In this document: one piece after another, positions 11,652 to 21,325 of the stretch
Layout: each line of letters begins with the position of its first letter
Numbering within the stretch: the stretch's first letter is position 1
NCBI RefSeq assembly: GCF_901827175.1
Contig: NZ_LR594662.1
Location: 1,612,001 to 1,676,000 of the forward strand
Direction of reading: 5' to 3'
Source of the DNA: Variovorax sp. RA8
GTDB lineage: Bacteria; Pseudomonadota; Gammaproteobacteria; Burkholderiales; Burkholderiaceae_C
Length of the DNA: 64,000 nucleotides
Program-made: the position numbers and the translations under genes
The notes under the pieces: model-generated
What the model was told of the DNA's origin: nothing
The model's input: only the letters and a program-made list of their open reading frames with translations
Database searches by the model: none

Positions 11652-11660
11652 GGGGCTGGC

Positions 11661-12026
11661 ATGGCGATCCCGGCGCTTCGGTCCGTTCGCCGCCTGGCCC
11701 TCCTGGGCCTGGTGGCCGCTGGCACCGTCTGCCAGGCCATGAGCATCCGCGAGCTGCGCATGCTCGAAGCGAATGAGAAAGACGGCAAGCTCTACGCCAA
11801 CTACTATCTTGTCGGTGTGGTCGAGGGCCTGCGCGAGGCCAGTGAGGCCGAGCAGCGCGCCGGGCAGAAGCCGCTGTTCTGCGTCAACGGCCGCCGGCTC
11901 GAGCCCGCGATGGCGCGCACGCTCTACCAGACCGAACTCACACGCAACGCCGACAGCTACGAGGCCGACATGCCGGTGCAATTGGTGATCTCGGCCGCGC
12001 TGCGCAACAGCTACCGCTGCCCCTGA
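11661..12026 (+). CDS. Small secreted protein, possible Rap1a/Tai-like fold
   Basis: A 121-residue protein of unknown function. A signal peptide is visible (basic RSVRRLALLGLVAAG, cleavage near CQA-MS). The mature part has two late cysteines (LFCVNGRRL and YRCP at the very end) around helices, an arrangement resembling Rap1a/Tai-type small secreted domains with FC...P and a terminal PC; this resemblance is by eye. It lies 9 bases after hisD and 5 bases before hisC, so it is cotranscribed with histidine genes although no link to the pathway is evident. Confidence 0.6.
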   Translation: MAIPALRSVRRLALLGLVAAGTVCQAMSIRELRMLEANEKDGKLYANYYLVGVVEGLREASEAEQRAGQKPLFCVNGRRLEPAMARTLYQTELTRNADSYEADMPVQLVISAALRNSYRCP

Positions 12027-12031
12027 ATCGA

Positions 12032-13156
12032 ATGACTTCCGCTTCCGACGACACCACCCGCGCACTGGGCCGCATCCGCGCCGACGTCCAATCCATGCAT
12101 GCCTATGCCGTGCAGGACGCCCGCGGCTTGCTCAAGCTCGATGCGATGGAGAACCCCTTCGGCCTGCCGCCCGCACTGCAGGCCGCGCTGGGCCAGCGCC
12201 TGGGCGCACTGGCGCTGAACCGCTACCCAGGCCCGCGCAGCGGCGACCTCCAGCGCGCCCTGGCCGCCTACGCGGGGCTGCCCGAGGGCTTCGCGCTGAT
12301 GCTCGGCAACGGCTCGGACGAACTGATCTCGCTGCTGGCCATGGCCTGCGACGTGGCGCCGGGCGCGGACGAAGCGAACGGCGGCCGGCCGGCCGCCGTG
12401 CTGGCGCCGGAGCCCGGCTTCGTGATGTACGCGATGAGCGCACGGCTGCAGGGCCTGCGCTTCGTGGGCGTGCCGCTCACCGCCGATTTCGAGCTCGACG
12501 AGGCCGCCATGCTCGCGGCCATCGCGCGCGAGAAGCCGGCCATCGTCTACCTGGCCTATCCCAACAACCCGACCGCCAACCTGTGGGACGACGCCGTGAT
12601 CGAGAAGGTCGTTCAGGCCCAGGGCGCGCAGGGCGGCCTGGTCGTGATCGACGAGGCCTACCAGCCCTTCGCGGCCCGCAGCTACATCGACCGGATCGCG
12701 CGTCACGGCCATGTGCTGCTGATGCGCACCCTCAGCAAGTTCGGCCTGGCGGGGGTCCGGCTGGGCTACCTGGTCGGGCCGCAGGCGCTGATCGCCGAGG
12801 TGGACAAGGTGCGCCCGCCCTACAACATCAGCGTGCTCAACTGCGAGTGCGCGCTCTTCGCGCTGGAGCACGCGGAGGTGTTCGCGGAGCAGGCCGCCCG
12901 GATCCGCGCCGGGCGTGCCCACATCTTCGAGGCGCTGGCGCGCCTGCAGGGCGTCAGGAGCTGGCCCAGCGAGGCCAACATGATCCTGGTGCGGGTCCCG
13001 GATGCCGACCGGACCTTCGAAGGAATGAAGGCCCGCGGGGTGCTGGTCAAGAACGTTTCTAGAATGCACCCATTGCTTGCGAACTGCCTGCGCCTGACGG
13101 TCGGAACCGCGGAAGAGAATGCGCAGATGCTCGCAGCCCTCGAAGCCTCGCTATGA
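12032..13156 (+). CDS. hisC: Histidinol-phosphate aminotransferase
   Basis: A 374-residue PLP enzyme that transaminates imidazole acetol phosphate with glutamate. Features include [11 protein letters not shown] at the N-terminus, LGNGSDELI for phosphate binding, [11 protein letters not shown], and the PLP lysine in [15 protein letters not shown]. The length is normal. Its end overlaps the hisB start by four bases (ATGA). Confidence 0.96.
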   Translation: MTSASDDTTRALGRIRADVQSMHAYAVQDARGLLKLDAMENPFGLPPALQAALGQRLGALALNRYPGPRSGDLQRALAAYAGLPEGFALMLGNGSDELISLLAMACDVAPGADEANGGRPAAVLAPEPGFVMYAMSARLQGLRFVGVPLTADFELDEAAMLAAIAREKPAIVYLAYPNNPTANLWDDAVIEKVVQAQGAQGGLVVIDEAYQPFAARSYIDRIARHGHVLLMRTLSKFGLAGVRLGYLVGPQALIAEVDKVRPPYNISVLNCECALFALEHAEVFAEQAARIRAGRAHIFEALARLQGVRSWPSEANMILVRVPDADRTFEGMKARGVLVKNVSRMHPLLANCLRLTVGTAEENAQMLAALEASL

Positions 13157-13782
13157 ACACTCCCAAGGCCCCTGAAGCTGTCGTTGCTGCCGCCGCGCGG
13201 ACGGCCTCTGTCACGCGCAACACGGCCGAGACGAAAATCTCGGTCGAGCTCAACCTCGACGGCACCGGCCGCTCCAAGCTCTCGACCGGCATCGGCTTCT
13301 TCGACCACATGCTGGACCAGATCGCGCGCCACGGCCTGATCGACCTCGAGATCGACTGCCAGGGCGACCTGCACATCGACGGCCACCACACGGTGGAAGA
13401 TGTGGGCATCACCCTGGGCCAGGCGGTGGCCAAGGCAGTCGGCGACAAAAAGGGCATTCGCCGCTACGGCCACGCCTACGTGCCGCTGGACGAGGCCCTC
13501 AGCCGGGTGGTGATCGACTTCTCGGGGCGCCCCGGTCTGGTGATGCACGTGCCGTTTACCAGCGGCATGATCGGCGGCTTCGACAGCCAGCTCACCTACG
13601 AGTTCTTCCAGGGCTTTGCCAACCACGCCTTCGTCACCCTGCACATCGACAACCTCAAGGGCGTCAATGCCCACCATCAGTGCGAGACGGTCTTCAAGGC
13701 CTTCGCGCGCGCGCTGCGGGCCGCGCTCGAGCTCGATCCGCGCTCGGTCGGCGTCGTTCCTTCGACCAAGGGATCCCTCTGA
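13153..13782 (+). CDS. hisB: Imidazoleglycerol-phosphate dehydratase
   Basis: A 209-residue monofunctional HisB, dehydrating imidazoleglycerol phosphate. The manganese-binding repeats are present: [24 protein letters not shown], then [13 protein letters not shown]. There is no fused histidinol-phosphate phosphatase domain, so that step must come from another gene. The first 20 residues are an Ala-rich extension. The stop codon is embedded in the proposed hisH start (CTGA). Confidence 0.96.
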   Translation: MNTPKAPEAVVAAAARTASVTRNTAETKISVELNLDGTGRSKLSTGIGFFDHMLDQIARHGLIDLEIDCQGDLHIDGHHTVEDVGITLGQAVAKAVGDKKGIRRYGHAYVPLDEALSRVVIDFSGRPGLVMHVPFTSGMIGGFDSQLTYEFFQGFANHAFVTLHIDNLKGVNAHHQCETVFKAFARALRAALELDPRSVGVVPSTKGSL

Positions 13783-14435
13783 ACAGCAGCAAGAACACCG
13801 TTGCCGTCGTCGACTACGGCATGGGCAACCTGCGTTCCGTCTCGCAGGCGGTCCAGCATGCGGCCGACCAGGTCGGGGTCGAGGTTTTCGTGACGGCCGA
13901 TCCCGAAGTGGTGCGCCGCGCCACCCGCGTGGTGCTACCGGGTCAGGGCGCCATGCCCGACTGCATGCGCGAACTGCGCGACTCCGGCCTCCAGGAGTCG
14001 GTGCTCGAGGCGGCGGCTTCCAAGCCCCTGTTCGGCGTTTGCGTGGGCATGCAGATGCTGCTCTCGGCAAGCGACGAGGGGCCGACCGAGGGCCTGGGCC
14101 TGATCCCGGGCCGGGTGCTCAAGTTCGAGCTGGCCGGCCGCACCCAGCCCGACGGCAGCCGCTACAAAGTGCCGCAGATGGGCTGGAACCAGGTGTTGCA
14201 GACCCGCCCCCACCCGGTATGGGCGGGGGTACCGGACGGCAGCTACTTCTACTTCGTGCACAGTTTCTACGCACGGCCGGACAATGCCCTCCACAGCGCG
14301 GGCGAGACCGAATACGGCGAGCGCTTTACCGCCGCCATCGCACGCGATAATATTTTTGCAACCCAGTTCCATCCCGAGAAGAGTGCGGACCATGGGTTGC
14401 AGCTGTACAGAAACTTTCTCCACTGGAATCCCTGA
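13779..14435 (+). CDS. hisH: Imidazole glycerol phosphate synthase, glutaminase subunit
   Basis: A glutamine amidotransferase of about 218 residues that feeds ammonia to HisF. The catalytic cysteine lies in [10 protein letters not shown] and the His-Glu pair in [22 protein letters not shown] marks the N-terminus. No in-frame ATG, GTG or TTG exists between GTG 13680, which would overlap hisB by 103 bases, and the conserved DYGMGN. The best start is CTG 13779, which overlaps the hisB stop as CTGA and has AAGGGA five bases upstream (13768-13773). The start is inference; the identity is sure. Confidence 0.93.
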   Translation: MNSSKNTVAVVDYGMGNLRSVSQAVQHAADQVGVEVFVTADPEVVRRATRVVLPGQGAMPDCMRELRDSGLQESVLEAAASKPLFGVCVGMQMLLSASDEGPTEGLGLIPGRVLKFELAGRTQPDGSRYKVPQMGWNQVLQTRPHPVWAGVPDGSYFYFVHSFYARPDNALHSAGETEYGERFTAAIARDNIFATQFHPEKSADHGLQLYRNFLHWNP

Positions 14436-14486
14436 AGCAGTTTTTTCGCTGCGCTCCATCGCTCGCGCTCCGCGCAATCCCGCACC

Positions 14487-15230
14487 ATGCTCCTTATTCC
14501 TGCGATCGATCTCAAGGATGGCCACTGCGTTCGCCTCAAGCAAGGCGACATGGACCAGTCCACCACCTTCAGCGAGGACCCGGCCGCCATGGCGCGCCAG
14601 TGGATCGAAGCCGGTGCGCGGCGGCTGCACCTCGTCGACCTCAACGGCGCCTTCGCGGGCAAGCCGCAGAACCACGCCGCGATCAAGGCGATCTTGCGGG
14701 AGGTGGGCGACGACATCCCGGTGCAGCTCGGCGGGGGCATCCGCGACCTGGACACCATCGAGCGCTATATCGACGACGGCCTGCGCTACGTGATCATCGG
14801 CACCGCCGCGGTCAAGAACCCGGGCTTCCTGAAGGACGCCTGCAGCGCCTTCGGCGGCCACATCATCGTCGGCCTCGACGCCAAGGACGGCAAGGTCGCC
14901 ACCGACGGCTGGAGCAAGCTCACCGGCCACGAGGTCGCCGACCTGGGCAAGAAGTTCGAGGACTACGGCGTCGAGTCGATCATCTACACCGACATCGGCC
15001 GCGACGGCATGCTCTCGGGCATCAACATCGACGCCACCGTCAAGCTCGCGCAAGCGCTCACCATTCCGGTGATCGCCTCCGGCGGGCTCTCGAACATGGC
15101 CGACATCGACAAGCTCTGCGCCGTCGAGGCCGATGGCATCGAGGGGGTGATTTGCGGGCGCGCGATCTATTCGGGCGACCTGGACTTCGCCGCCGCGCAG
15201 GCGCGGGCTGACGAGCTGGCTGAACAGTAG
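14487..15230 (+). CDS. hisA: Phosphoribosylformimino-AICAR-phosphate isomerase
   Basis: A 247-residue TIM-barrel enzyme that isomerises ProFAR to PRFAR. The catalytic aspartates are in [11 protein letters not shown] (Asp8) and YTDIGRDGM; phosphate-binding loops QLGGGIRD and IASGGLSN are present. A 51-base spacer rich in GCGCTC follows hisH. hisA is the last gene before the terminator at 15271, so hisF is not in the same uninterrupted unit. Confidence 0.96.
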   Translation: MLLIPAIDLKDGHCVRLKQGDMDQSTTFSEDPAAMARQWIEAGARRLHLVDLNGAFAGKPQNHAAIKAILREVGDDIPVQLGGGIRDLDTIERYIDDGLRYVIIGTAAVKNPGFLKDACSAFGGHIIVGLDAKDGKVATDGWSKLTGHEVADLGKKFEDYGVESIIYTDIGRDGMLSGINIDATVKLAQALTIPVIASGGLSNMADIDKLCAVEADGIEGVICGRAIYSGDLDFAAAQARADELAEQ

Positions 15231-15270
15231 TTCTACGACCAGGCGCCGGGCACGTCGCCGGCCGCTCGAC

Positions 15271-15300
15271 AGGGCACGCATTGCGTGCCCTTTTCTTTTC
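15271..15300 (+). terminator. Intrinsic terminator after hisA
   Basis: GGGCACGC (15272-15279) pairs perfectly with GCGTGCCC (15283-15290) across an ATT loop, followed by TTTTCTTTTC. It should stop hisGD-CBHA transcription before the autotransporter and the hisFIE segment. Confidence 0.88.
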
Positions 15301-15549
15301 CGCAGGTGTCGAGGGTAGGGAGCGGCGCGCCGTGCCCGTGCCGCACAGCGATGAATTCTCGTTTTTTGTCGCTTCACTCTGATTGCGCTGCCCTGAATTC
15401 CTAGCATCCCCTGGCCGCTGATCCCTCGGGTTCCATGAACTGCGGCCTGAACTTCCGGCGTATGCGGAAGGGCACGGGCCTCGCTCAGGCGGCATCGCCC
15501 GCCACGCGCGCCGCGCGCGCGTGGGTCCCTGAACGACCCGTGAACTCCC
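15301..15549. other. Gene-free stretch before the autotransporter
   Basis: About 250 bases with no credible gene. A tract ATTCTCGTTTTTTGTC (near 15355) is the most AT-rich part and could hold promoter elements, but I cannot define -35/-10 boxes. A short open frame from 15435 has no recognisable content. Confidence 0.4.
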
Positions 15550-17817
15550 ATGAACAGAACGCATCGCAGCCTTTGGAACCCCGCGCTAGGCGCCTGGGTT
15601 GCCGCTCCCGAGACCGCCCATGGTGGCGATGGCGGCCAACGAGCATTCAATGACCTCGGCGCTGGCGGTGGCGGTGGCATGGGTGGCAATGGAGGAGGAG
15701 CCGGAGGCAGCTCGCTGGGCCGCGGAGGCGGTGGCTTGTTCGAGGATGGCTCCGACGACGGCAACGGCGGTGGACCGAACGGCGGCCCAGGAGGCAACGT
15801 GGTCCTCGGCGGCGACGGCGGCGACTACAGTGGTGGCGGCGGTGCTGACAACAGGGGCGGAAACGGTGGCTTGGGCGGCGGCGGCGGTGGCGGTAGTGGT
15901 CCCTTGGGAAATTCCTGGGGGGGCGACGGAGGTTTTGGAGGCGGTGGCGGCGGCGCCGCCGCAGGGGGGGCGGGGGGTTTTGGCGGCGGCGGCGGCGGCG
16001 GCAGCTTTAATGTTGCTGCGGAAGGCGGTGGCTTCGGCGGCGGCAGTGGCGGATATGTTAACGGCGGCGGCGGTGCAGGAATGGGCGGCGCCATTTTCGT
16101 TATGCACGGTGGCTCGCTCACCTTGGGGGGCAGCACCGAGGTGCGGGACAACTACGTGGCTGCGGGCCAAGGTACCGGCCGCAATGCGCAAGCCGGCTTG
16201 GCCTTCGGCAGCGGCATCTTCATGCAGGGCACGAGCAGCACGCTGGCCTTCGCGCCTGCGGGCTTCAGCCAGAGCATCGCTGCCCTTACCAACGCCGGCA
16301 CCGTCTCCCTCATTGGCGCAACACCCGGCACGACCCTCACCGTCACCGGTCCTTATGCGGGCAACAACGGCCTCCTGCGCCTGGGCGCCTTCCTCGGAGA
16401 CAGCGCCAGCGCGAGCGATCGGCTGATCCTCAGCGGTCCGAGTGCCGTCGCCGGCGGGCGCACCACCGTTCAAGTCGTCAACCTCGGCGGCCTGGGGGCG
16501 CTCACCACCGGCAACGGCATCGAACTGGTGAGTGCGCTCAACGGCGCCACCACCACCGCGCAAAGCACCAAGGACGCCTTCGCCCTGCAAGGCGGCCACG
16601 TGGACGCCGGAGCGTACGAATACCGCCTGCAGCCCGGCGATGCCGCGGGCGCCGGAGAGAACTGGTACCTGCGCTCCACCAGCACCATCATCCCGCCGCC
16701 GGCGCCTCCGGCTCCTCCGGCCCCACCAGCCCCACCGGCTCCTCCGGCTCCTCCGCCGGCATCCCCGGCACCTGTTGATCCGTCACCGCTGCTGCCGCCG
16801 CCGACTCCATCGGCCGCCCCCATCCAGGTGCCGACCTACCGCGCCGAAGTGCCCCTGTTCGCAGCGCTTCCCGAGCAGCTGCGCCAGGGCAACCTGGCCA
16901 TGCTCGGCAACCTGCACCAGCGCATCGGCGACGACGACGTGCGCACAGCGGCCGGCGCCCAAGGCACCGCTACAGCATCCGCCACCGGCGAGCGTCGCGC
17001 CTGGGGCCGTGTGCTCAGCACCGGCCGCAATATCCAGCAAGGCGGCACCGTCAGCCCGCACAGCGAGGGCCGCCTGAGCGGCCTGCAGGCCGGCACCGAT
17101 CTCTGGACCAACGCCCACTGGCGCGCCGGCGTCTATGCCGGCCAGCTCGACGGCGACATGCAGGTCAAGGGCTTCGCCCGCGGCATCGCCAACCTCGCCG
17201 TCGGCAGCAACGACCTGCGCAGCCAGTACCTGGGCGGCTATGCGACCTATACCGACACCAGCGGCTTCTATGTCGATGGCGTGCTGCAGGCCGGGCGCCA
17301 TCGCTACGAGGTCAAGCCGCAGGCCAGCCTGCGCACCAAGGGCAAGGCCAGCAGCCTGAGCGCCTCGCTGGAGCTCGGGCAGTCCTTCGCGCTCGGCGAG
17401 AGCTGGCAGATCCAGCCGCAGGCGCAACTGGTGCACCAGCGCCTGGACCTCGACGACGTGGACATCGCCGGCGCGCGCGTGCATCAGGCGCGCGACAGCA
17501 GCTGGCTCGCCCGCGTGGGCGTGCGCGTCAAGGGCGACATCGCCACCCCCGCAGGCCGGCTGCAGCCCTATGCGCGGGTGAACCTGTACCGCGCCTCGGG
17601 CGGCAACGATGTCACCCGCTTCACCAACCCGGCGGCCAGCACGGCCATCGCGAGCAGCAGGGGCGGCAGCTCCACCGAACTGGCAACGGGCTTCACCTTG
17701 GGGCTGAGCGAATCGACCAGCCTCTACGGCGAAGTGGGCAAGCTGTGGGCTTCGGGTGGCGACACGCGCGTGAAGTCGCAGCTCAATGCCTCGGCGGGGT
17801 TGCGGGTGCGCTGGTAG
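15550..17817 (+). CDS. Glycine-rich autotransporter (type Va secretion)
   Basis: A 755-residue protein. Residues 1-29 match the extended signal peptide region of large autotransporters (MNRTHRSLWNPALGAWV..ETA), but no hydrophobic signal core follows. Instead residues about 30-165 are dense Gly-Gly repeats. Then comes a beta-helix-like passenger (GGAIFVMHGGSLTLGGST..., LTVTGPYAGNNG), a PPA-repeat linker near residues 380-410, the PTYRAEVPLFAALPEQLR element that precedes barrels, and a beta-barrel from about residue 480 ending in LRVRW with the usual terminal aromatic. The missing signal core suggests an internal deletion or another export mode. Cargo function is unknown. It splits the histidine genes. 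Confidence 0.85.
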   Translation: MNRTHRSLWNPALGAWVAAPETAHGGDGGQRAFNDLGAGGGGGMGGNGGGAGGSSLGRGGGGLFEDGSDDGNGGGPNGGPGGNVVLGGDGGDYSGGGGADNRGGNGGLGGGGGGGSGPLGNSWGGDGGFGGGGGGAAAGGAGGFGGGGGGGSFNVAAEGGGFGGGSGGYVNGGGGAGMGGAIFVMHGGSLTLGGSTEVRDNYVAAGQGTGRNAQAGLAFGSGIFMQGTSSTLAFAPAGFSQSIAALTNAGTVSLIGATPGTTLTVTGPYAGNNGLLRLGAFLGDSASASDRLILSGPSAVAGGRTTVQVVNLGGLGALTTGNGIELVSALNGATTTAQSTKDAFALQGGHVDAGAYEYRLQPGDAAGAGENWYLRSTSTIIPPPAPPAPPAPPAPPAPPAPPPASPAPVDPSPLLPPPTPSAAPIQVPTYRAEVPLFAALPEQLRQGNLAMLGNLHQRIGDDDVRTAAGAQGTATASATGERRAWGRVLSTGRNIQQGGTVSPHSEGRLSGLQAGTDLWTNAHWRAGVYAGQLDGDMQVKGFARGIANLAVGSNDLRSQYLGGYATYTDTSGFYVDGVLQAGRHRYEVKPQASLRTKGKASSLSASLELGQSFALGESWQIQPQAQLVHQRLDLDDVDIAGARVHQARDSSWLARVGVRVKGDIATPAGRLQPYARVNLYRASGGNDVTRFTNPAASTAIASSRGGSSTELATGFTLGLSESTSLYGEVGKLWASGGDTRVKSQLNASAGLRVRW

Positions 17818-17945
17818 GCTGAACGCGCGCTTGACGCGCTCAGTGCTGGCGACAGCTCACCCATGGCGGCCGCATCGCGTTAGCCGGCCCAGCTCACCCT
17901 GCCGTGGCGGCCTCGGCGGTCGCACGCCAAACCTAGAATGGGGCC

Positions 17946-18788
17946 ATGTCTCTCAAAGAGCTCGATTTCCATGGCCAGCCCGCATTGCGCCTCGCCCTGG
18001 CCGAGGGCAGCGCCTGCACGGTAGCGCTGCACGGCGCCCATGTGCTGTCCTGGACCACCGCGGATGGCGCCGAGCGCCTCTACCTCAGCCCGGAGGCGCG
18101 CTTCGATGGTCAGAGTGCGATCCGTGGCGGCGTGCCGGTGTGCTGGCCGCAGTTCAACCAGCGCGGGCCGCTGCCGAAGCACGGTTTCGTGCGCAATGTT
18201 GCCTGGCGGGCCGAACCCCCTGGCGGCGGCGACAAGTCGGACACCCTTGTTTTCTCGCTGCACGACGACGAGGCCACGCGGGCGATCTGGCCGCATGCCT
18301 TCCACGCCAGGCTGGCCGTGACCCTGGCGCCCCGCTCGCTGCGGGTGGCGCTCGCCATCGACAACACCGGTGGCGCGCCCTGGTCCTTTGCCGCCGCGCT
18401 GCACAGCTACCTGCGCGTCGACGACATCGTCCAGGCATCGCTCGAAGGCCTGCAGGGCGCCAACCGCTGGGATGCAGTGCGTGACGATCGCCACGTGGAC
18501 CTCGCCCCCGCGCTGCGCTTCGGCACCGAGTTCGACAGCGTCTACGCGGCGCCCGCCAAGCCCCTGCACCTGGTGCAGCCTTCAGGCACGCTCGAGATCG
18601 CGCAGAGCGCGAGCTGCACCGAAACGGTGGTCTGGAACCCGGGTCCGGCGCTGAGCGCCCAACTGTCGGACCTCCCCAACGACGGCTGGCGCCACATGCT
18701 CTGCGTCGAGGCCGCGCGCGTCGACGAACCCGTGATGCTGGCGCCGGGGGGAAGCTGGCAAGGCTGGCAGCAGCTCACCGTCCTCTGA
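17946..18788 (+). CDS. D-hexose-6-phosphate mutarotase (aldose epimerase family)
   Basis: A 280-residue YeaD-like member of the aldose 1-epimerase superfamily, which interconverts anomers of hexose 6-phosphates. Family marks are [27 protein letters not shown], and the catalytic-region [19 protein letters not shown] is also typical. TAGAAT at 17934-17939, just 6 bases before the ATG, could be a -10 for a leaderless transcript. It ends 23 bases before hisF and may share its transcript; a role in histidine synthesis is not expected. Confidence 0.88.
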   Translation: MSLKELDFHGQPALRLALAEGSACTVALHGAHVLSWTTADGAERLYLSPEARFDGQSAIRGGVPVCWPQFNQRGPLPKHGFVRNVAWRAEPPGGGDKSDTLVFSLHDDEATRAIWPHAFHARLAVTLAPRSLRVALAIDNTGGAPWSFAAALHSYLRVDDIVQASLEGLQGANRWDAVRDDRHVDLAPALRFGTEFDSVYAAPAKPLHLVQPSGTLEIAQSASCTETVVWNPGPALSAQLSDLPNDGWRHMLCVEAARVDEPVMLAPGGSWQGWQQLTVL

Positions 18789-18811
18789 ACCTTATTCCGA
18801 CCGAACCCACC

Positions 18812-19591
18812 ATGCTTGCCAAGCGCATCATCCCGTGCCTCGACGTGACCGGCGGCCGCGTCGTCAAGGGCGTCAATTTCCTCGAGCTGCGCGATGCCGG
18901 CGATCCGGTCGAGATTGCCGCCCGCTACAACGAGCAGGGCGCCGACGAGCTGACCTTCCTGGACATCACGGCCACCAGCGACGACCGCGACTTGATCCTC
19001 CCGATCATCGAGGCGGTCGCCTCGCAGGTCTTCATTCCGCTGACCGTCGGCGGCGGCGTGCGCACCGTGGAAGACGTGCGCCGGCTGCTCAATGCGGGTG
19101 CCGACAAGACCAGCTTCAACTCGGCCGCCATCGCGAATCCGCAGGTCATCGAGGACGCCTCGCGCAAGTACGGGGCCCAGTGCATCGTGGTCGCGATCGA
19201 CGCCAAGCGGCGCTCCGCCGCGGACGAGGCCCTGCGTGGCCCGGGCTGGGATGTGTACAGCCATGGCGGCCGCAAGAACACCGGCCTGGACGCGGTGCAA
19301 TGGGCGGTCGAGATGGCACGCCGCGGCGCCGGCGAGATTCTGCTGACCAGCATGGACCGCGACGGCACCAGGAGCGGCTTCGACCTCGCGCTCACACGGG
19401 CGGTGAGCGACGCGGTGAGCGTGCCGGTGATCGCCTCCGGCGGCGTCGGCAGCCTGGATGACCTGGCCGACGGTATCCAGACCGGCGGCGCCGACGCGGT
19501 GCTGGCAGCCAGCATCTTCCACTACGGCGAATACACCGTCGGCCAGGCCAAGGCCTGCATGGCGGCGCGCGGGATTCCTGTGCGGATGTGA
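18812..19591 (+). CDS. hisF: Imidazole glycerol phosphate synthase, cyclase subunit
   Basis: A 259-residue TIM barrel that uses ammonia from HisH to close the imidazole ring. Catalytic aspartates are in [16 protein letters not shown] (Asp11) and [14 protein letters not shown]. Phosphate loops TVGGGVRT and IASGGVGS are present. It lies 3.6 kb from hisH and hisA, separated by a terminator, the autotransporter and the mutarotase, so it probably has its own promoter. Confidence 0.97.
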   Translation: MLAKRIIPCLDVTGGRVVKGVNFLELRDAGDPVEIAARYNEQGADELTFLDITATSDDRDLILPIIEAVASQVFIPLTVGGGVRTVEDVRRLLNAGADKTSFNSAAIANPQVIEDASRKYGAQCIVVAIDAKRRSAADEALRGPGWDVYSHGGRKNTGLDAVQWAVEMARRGAGEILLTSMDRDGTRSGFDLALTRAVSDAVSVPVIASGGVGSLDDLADGIQTGGADAVLAASIFHYGEYTVGQAKACMAARGIPVRM

Positions 19592-19645
19592 AAGGGGAGC
19601 GGACATCCGTCCGCATCCGGCGTCCTGTCATGCGAATCCCCGACA

Positions 19646-20056
19646 ATGTCCAACATGAACTGGCTAGACGAAGTGAAGTGGGACGCGAGCGGCCTGGTGC
19701 CCGTGATCGCGCAGGAGCGCGGCAGCAAGGACGTGCTGATGTTCGCCTGGATGAACCGCGAGGCCCTGGAAAAGACGGCGGAGCTGGGCCGCGCCGTGTA
19801 CTTCAGCCGCTCGCGCGGCAAGCTCTGGTTCAAGGGCGAGGAGTCGGGCCACGTGCAGGCCGTGCACGAGATCCGCATGGACTGCGACAACGACGTGCTC
19901 CTGCTCCAGGTCACGCAGACCGGCCACGAGCCCGGCATCGCTTGCCACACCGGGCGCCACAGCTGCTTCTTCAGCAAGTACGAGAACGGCCTGTGGACCG
20001 TCACCGAGCCGGTCCTGAAAGACCCCGCAATGATCTACTCCGCCTCGCCCCGATGA
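19646..20056 (+). CDS. hisI: Phosphoribosyl-AMP cyclohydrolase
   Basis: A 136-residue monofunctional HisI that opens the adenine ring of PR-AMP. Metal-binding residues are visible in [13 protein letters not shown] and in [20 protein letters not shown] and WFKGEESGH are conserved. HisE is a separate overlapping gene here rather than a fused domain; the two share ATGA. Confidence 0.96.
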   Translation: MSNMNWLDEVKWDASGLVPVIAQERGSKDVLMFAWMNREALEKTAELGRAVYFSRSRGKLWFKGEESGHVQAVHEIRMDCDNDVLLLQVTQTGHEPGIACHTGRHSCFFSKYENGLWTVTEPVLKDPAMIYSASPR

Positions 20057-20502
20057 GCACGGCACGGCCCCCCGAAGGTGCTCGCACCGCAGCCGAAGGC
20101 GAAGGTCGCCTTTTGACCGCCGACGCCCCACAACGCCCCATGGAAGACGCACTGGCCCGCCTGGCCGCCGTGATCGAGAGCCGCCTGCCGGCGCAAGGCG
20201 GCGACCCCGAGAGGAGCTACGTCGCCCGCCTGCTGCACCGTGGCCCCGACGCCTTCCTCAAGAAGATCGGCGAGGAGGCCACCGAGGTGGTGATGGCGGC
20301 CAAGGACGCGGACCATGGCGGCGAGCGCACGAAAATAGTGAACGAAGTGGCCGATCTCTGGTTCCACAGCATGGTGGCCCTGGCCCACTACGGCTTCTCC
20401 CCGCGCGATGTGGTGGCCGAACTCGAACGGCGCGAGGGCACCAGCGGGATCGAGGAGAAGGCTTTGCGCAAGGCGAAAGACCGCGAAGCTTCCAACGACT
20501 GA
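20053..20502 (+). CDS. hisE: Phosphoribosyl-ATP pyrophosphatase
   Basis: HisE hydrolyses PR-ATP to PR-AMP. The MazG-like helix pattern is seen in [16 protein letters not shown] and [16 protein letters not shown]. From ATG 20053 the product has 149 residues with a 29-residue N-terminal extension unlike the family; ATG 20140 ([13 protein letters not shown]) would give 120 residues, close to normal. The first start is kept because it overlaps the hisI stop as ATGA, but both are possible. Confidence 0.94.
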   Translation: MSTARPPEGARTAAEGEGRLLTADAPQRPMEDALARLAAVIESRLPAQGGDPERSYVARLLHRGPDAFLKKIGEEATEVVMAAKDADHGGERTKIVNEVADLWFHSMVALAHYGFSPRDVVAELERREGTSGIEEKALRKAKDREASND

Positions 20503-20517
20503 GACCGAGAGGACGGC

Positions 20518-20907
20518 ATGCCCAATGACCTCGTGACCGTGGAACCCGATTCGTCGCTCAAGACCTGGGGCTGGATCAGTTACATCCTGCATCTGGTGGT
20601 GGCGGTGGGCGCCGTGCTGCCCGGCGCGCAGGCCTCGATCGCGCTGCTGCTGATCGCGCTGGTGATCGACCTGGTCAAGCGCGACGACGCGGCCGGCAGC
20701 TGGCAGGCATCGCACTTCAGCTGGCGCATCCGCTCTGTGCTGTGGGCCGGCTTGGCCTACATCCTGACCTCCTGGCTCTGGCTGCTGTTGCTGCTGCCCG
20801 GCTGGATCGCCTGGGCGCTGATTTCACTGTGGTTCCTCTATCGCATCGTCAAGGGGATGGTGCGCATGAATGCGGGCCGTTCCATGGAGCCTTCGAATGT
20901 CCTCTGA
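20518..20907 (+). CDS. Small inner-membrane protein, DUF4870-like
   Basis: A 129-residue protein with three or four membrane spans (WISYILHLVVAVGAVL, IALLLIALVIDLV, and a long C-terminal hydrophobic pair) and a cytoplasmic-looking loop KRDDAAGSWQASHFSWRIRS between them. The H-F-x-W-x-I-R pattern resembles DUF4870/Tic20-like small membrane proteins. Function unknown. It starts 15 bases after hisE and overlaps the HIT gene by 11 bases, so it belongs to the hisFIE transcript. Confidence 0.72.
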   Translation: MPNDLVTVEPDSSLKTWGWISYILHLVVAVGAVLPGAQASIALLLIALVIDLVKRDDAAGSWQASHFSWRIRSVLWAGLAYILTSWLWLLLLLPGWIAWALISLWFLYRIVKGMVRMNAGRSMEPSNVL

Positions 20908-21256
20908 TCCGAACTGCATCTTCTGCAAAATCATCGCCGGCCAGATCCCCTCACGCAAGGTCTACGAGGACGAGGAGCTGTTCGGCTTCCACGACATCGC
21001 GCCCTGGGCGCCCGTGCACTTCATGCTGGTGCCCAAGCGCCACATCCCCTCGATGGCCCAGGTCACGCCGGACGATGCGGCGCTGCTCGGCCGGATCATG
21101 ACCCTGGCCCCCAAGTTGGCCTTGGAGCAGGGCTGCCGGCCCTACCCGCAGGGCGGCTTCCGCATCGTCGTCAACACCGGCGCCGAGGGCGGGCAGGAAG
21201 TCCAGCATCTCCATGTGCACGTCATGGGCGGCCCCCGCCCCTGGCTCAAGGGTTGA
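20897..21256 (+). CDS. hinT: HIT-family nucleotide hydrolase (HinT-like)
   Basis: A 119-residue histidine-triad protein; HinT enzymes cleave purine nucleoside phosphoramidates. The triad HLHVHVMGG is near the C-terminus, and the N-terminus has the zinc-type CIFCKIIAG motif. ATG 20897 is used since SSDPNCIFC begins the family alignment; an upstream GTG would only add residues encoded within the preceding gene. In betaproteobacteria this gene often joins the his and tat genes, as here. Confidence 0.9.
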   Translation: MSSDPNCIFCKIIAGQIPSRKVYEDEELFGFHDIAPWAPVHFMLVPKRHIPSMAQVTPDDAALLGRIMTLAPKLALEQGCRPYPQGGFRIVVNTGAEGGQEVQHLHVHVMGGPRPWLKG

Positions 21257-21295
21257 TATTCCCCGCTGCGCGCAGGGGCTGTCTTCCGCGCCGAC

Positions 21296-21301
21296 TAAAA
21301 T
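21296..21301 (+). promoter_or_regulatory. Possible -10 hexamer (TAAAAT) for tatABC
   Basis: TAAAAT lies 24 bases before the tatA ATG, with AGGAG at 21315-21319 between them. No good -35 is seen, so the call rests on the -10 match and position only. Confidence 0.4.
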
Positions 21302-21325
21302 CGAACACTTCTTCAGGAGTAATCC

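Noticed and set aside
15586..16599. Alternative frames in the Gly-rich tract (Ala-rich on both strands)
   Set aside because: GGC-type repeats stay open in several frames; only the annotated frame joins the ESPR to the autotransporter barrel.
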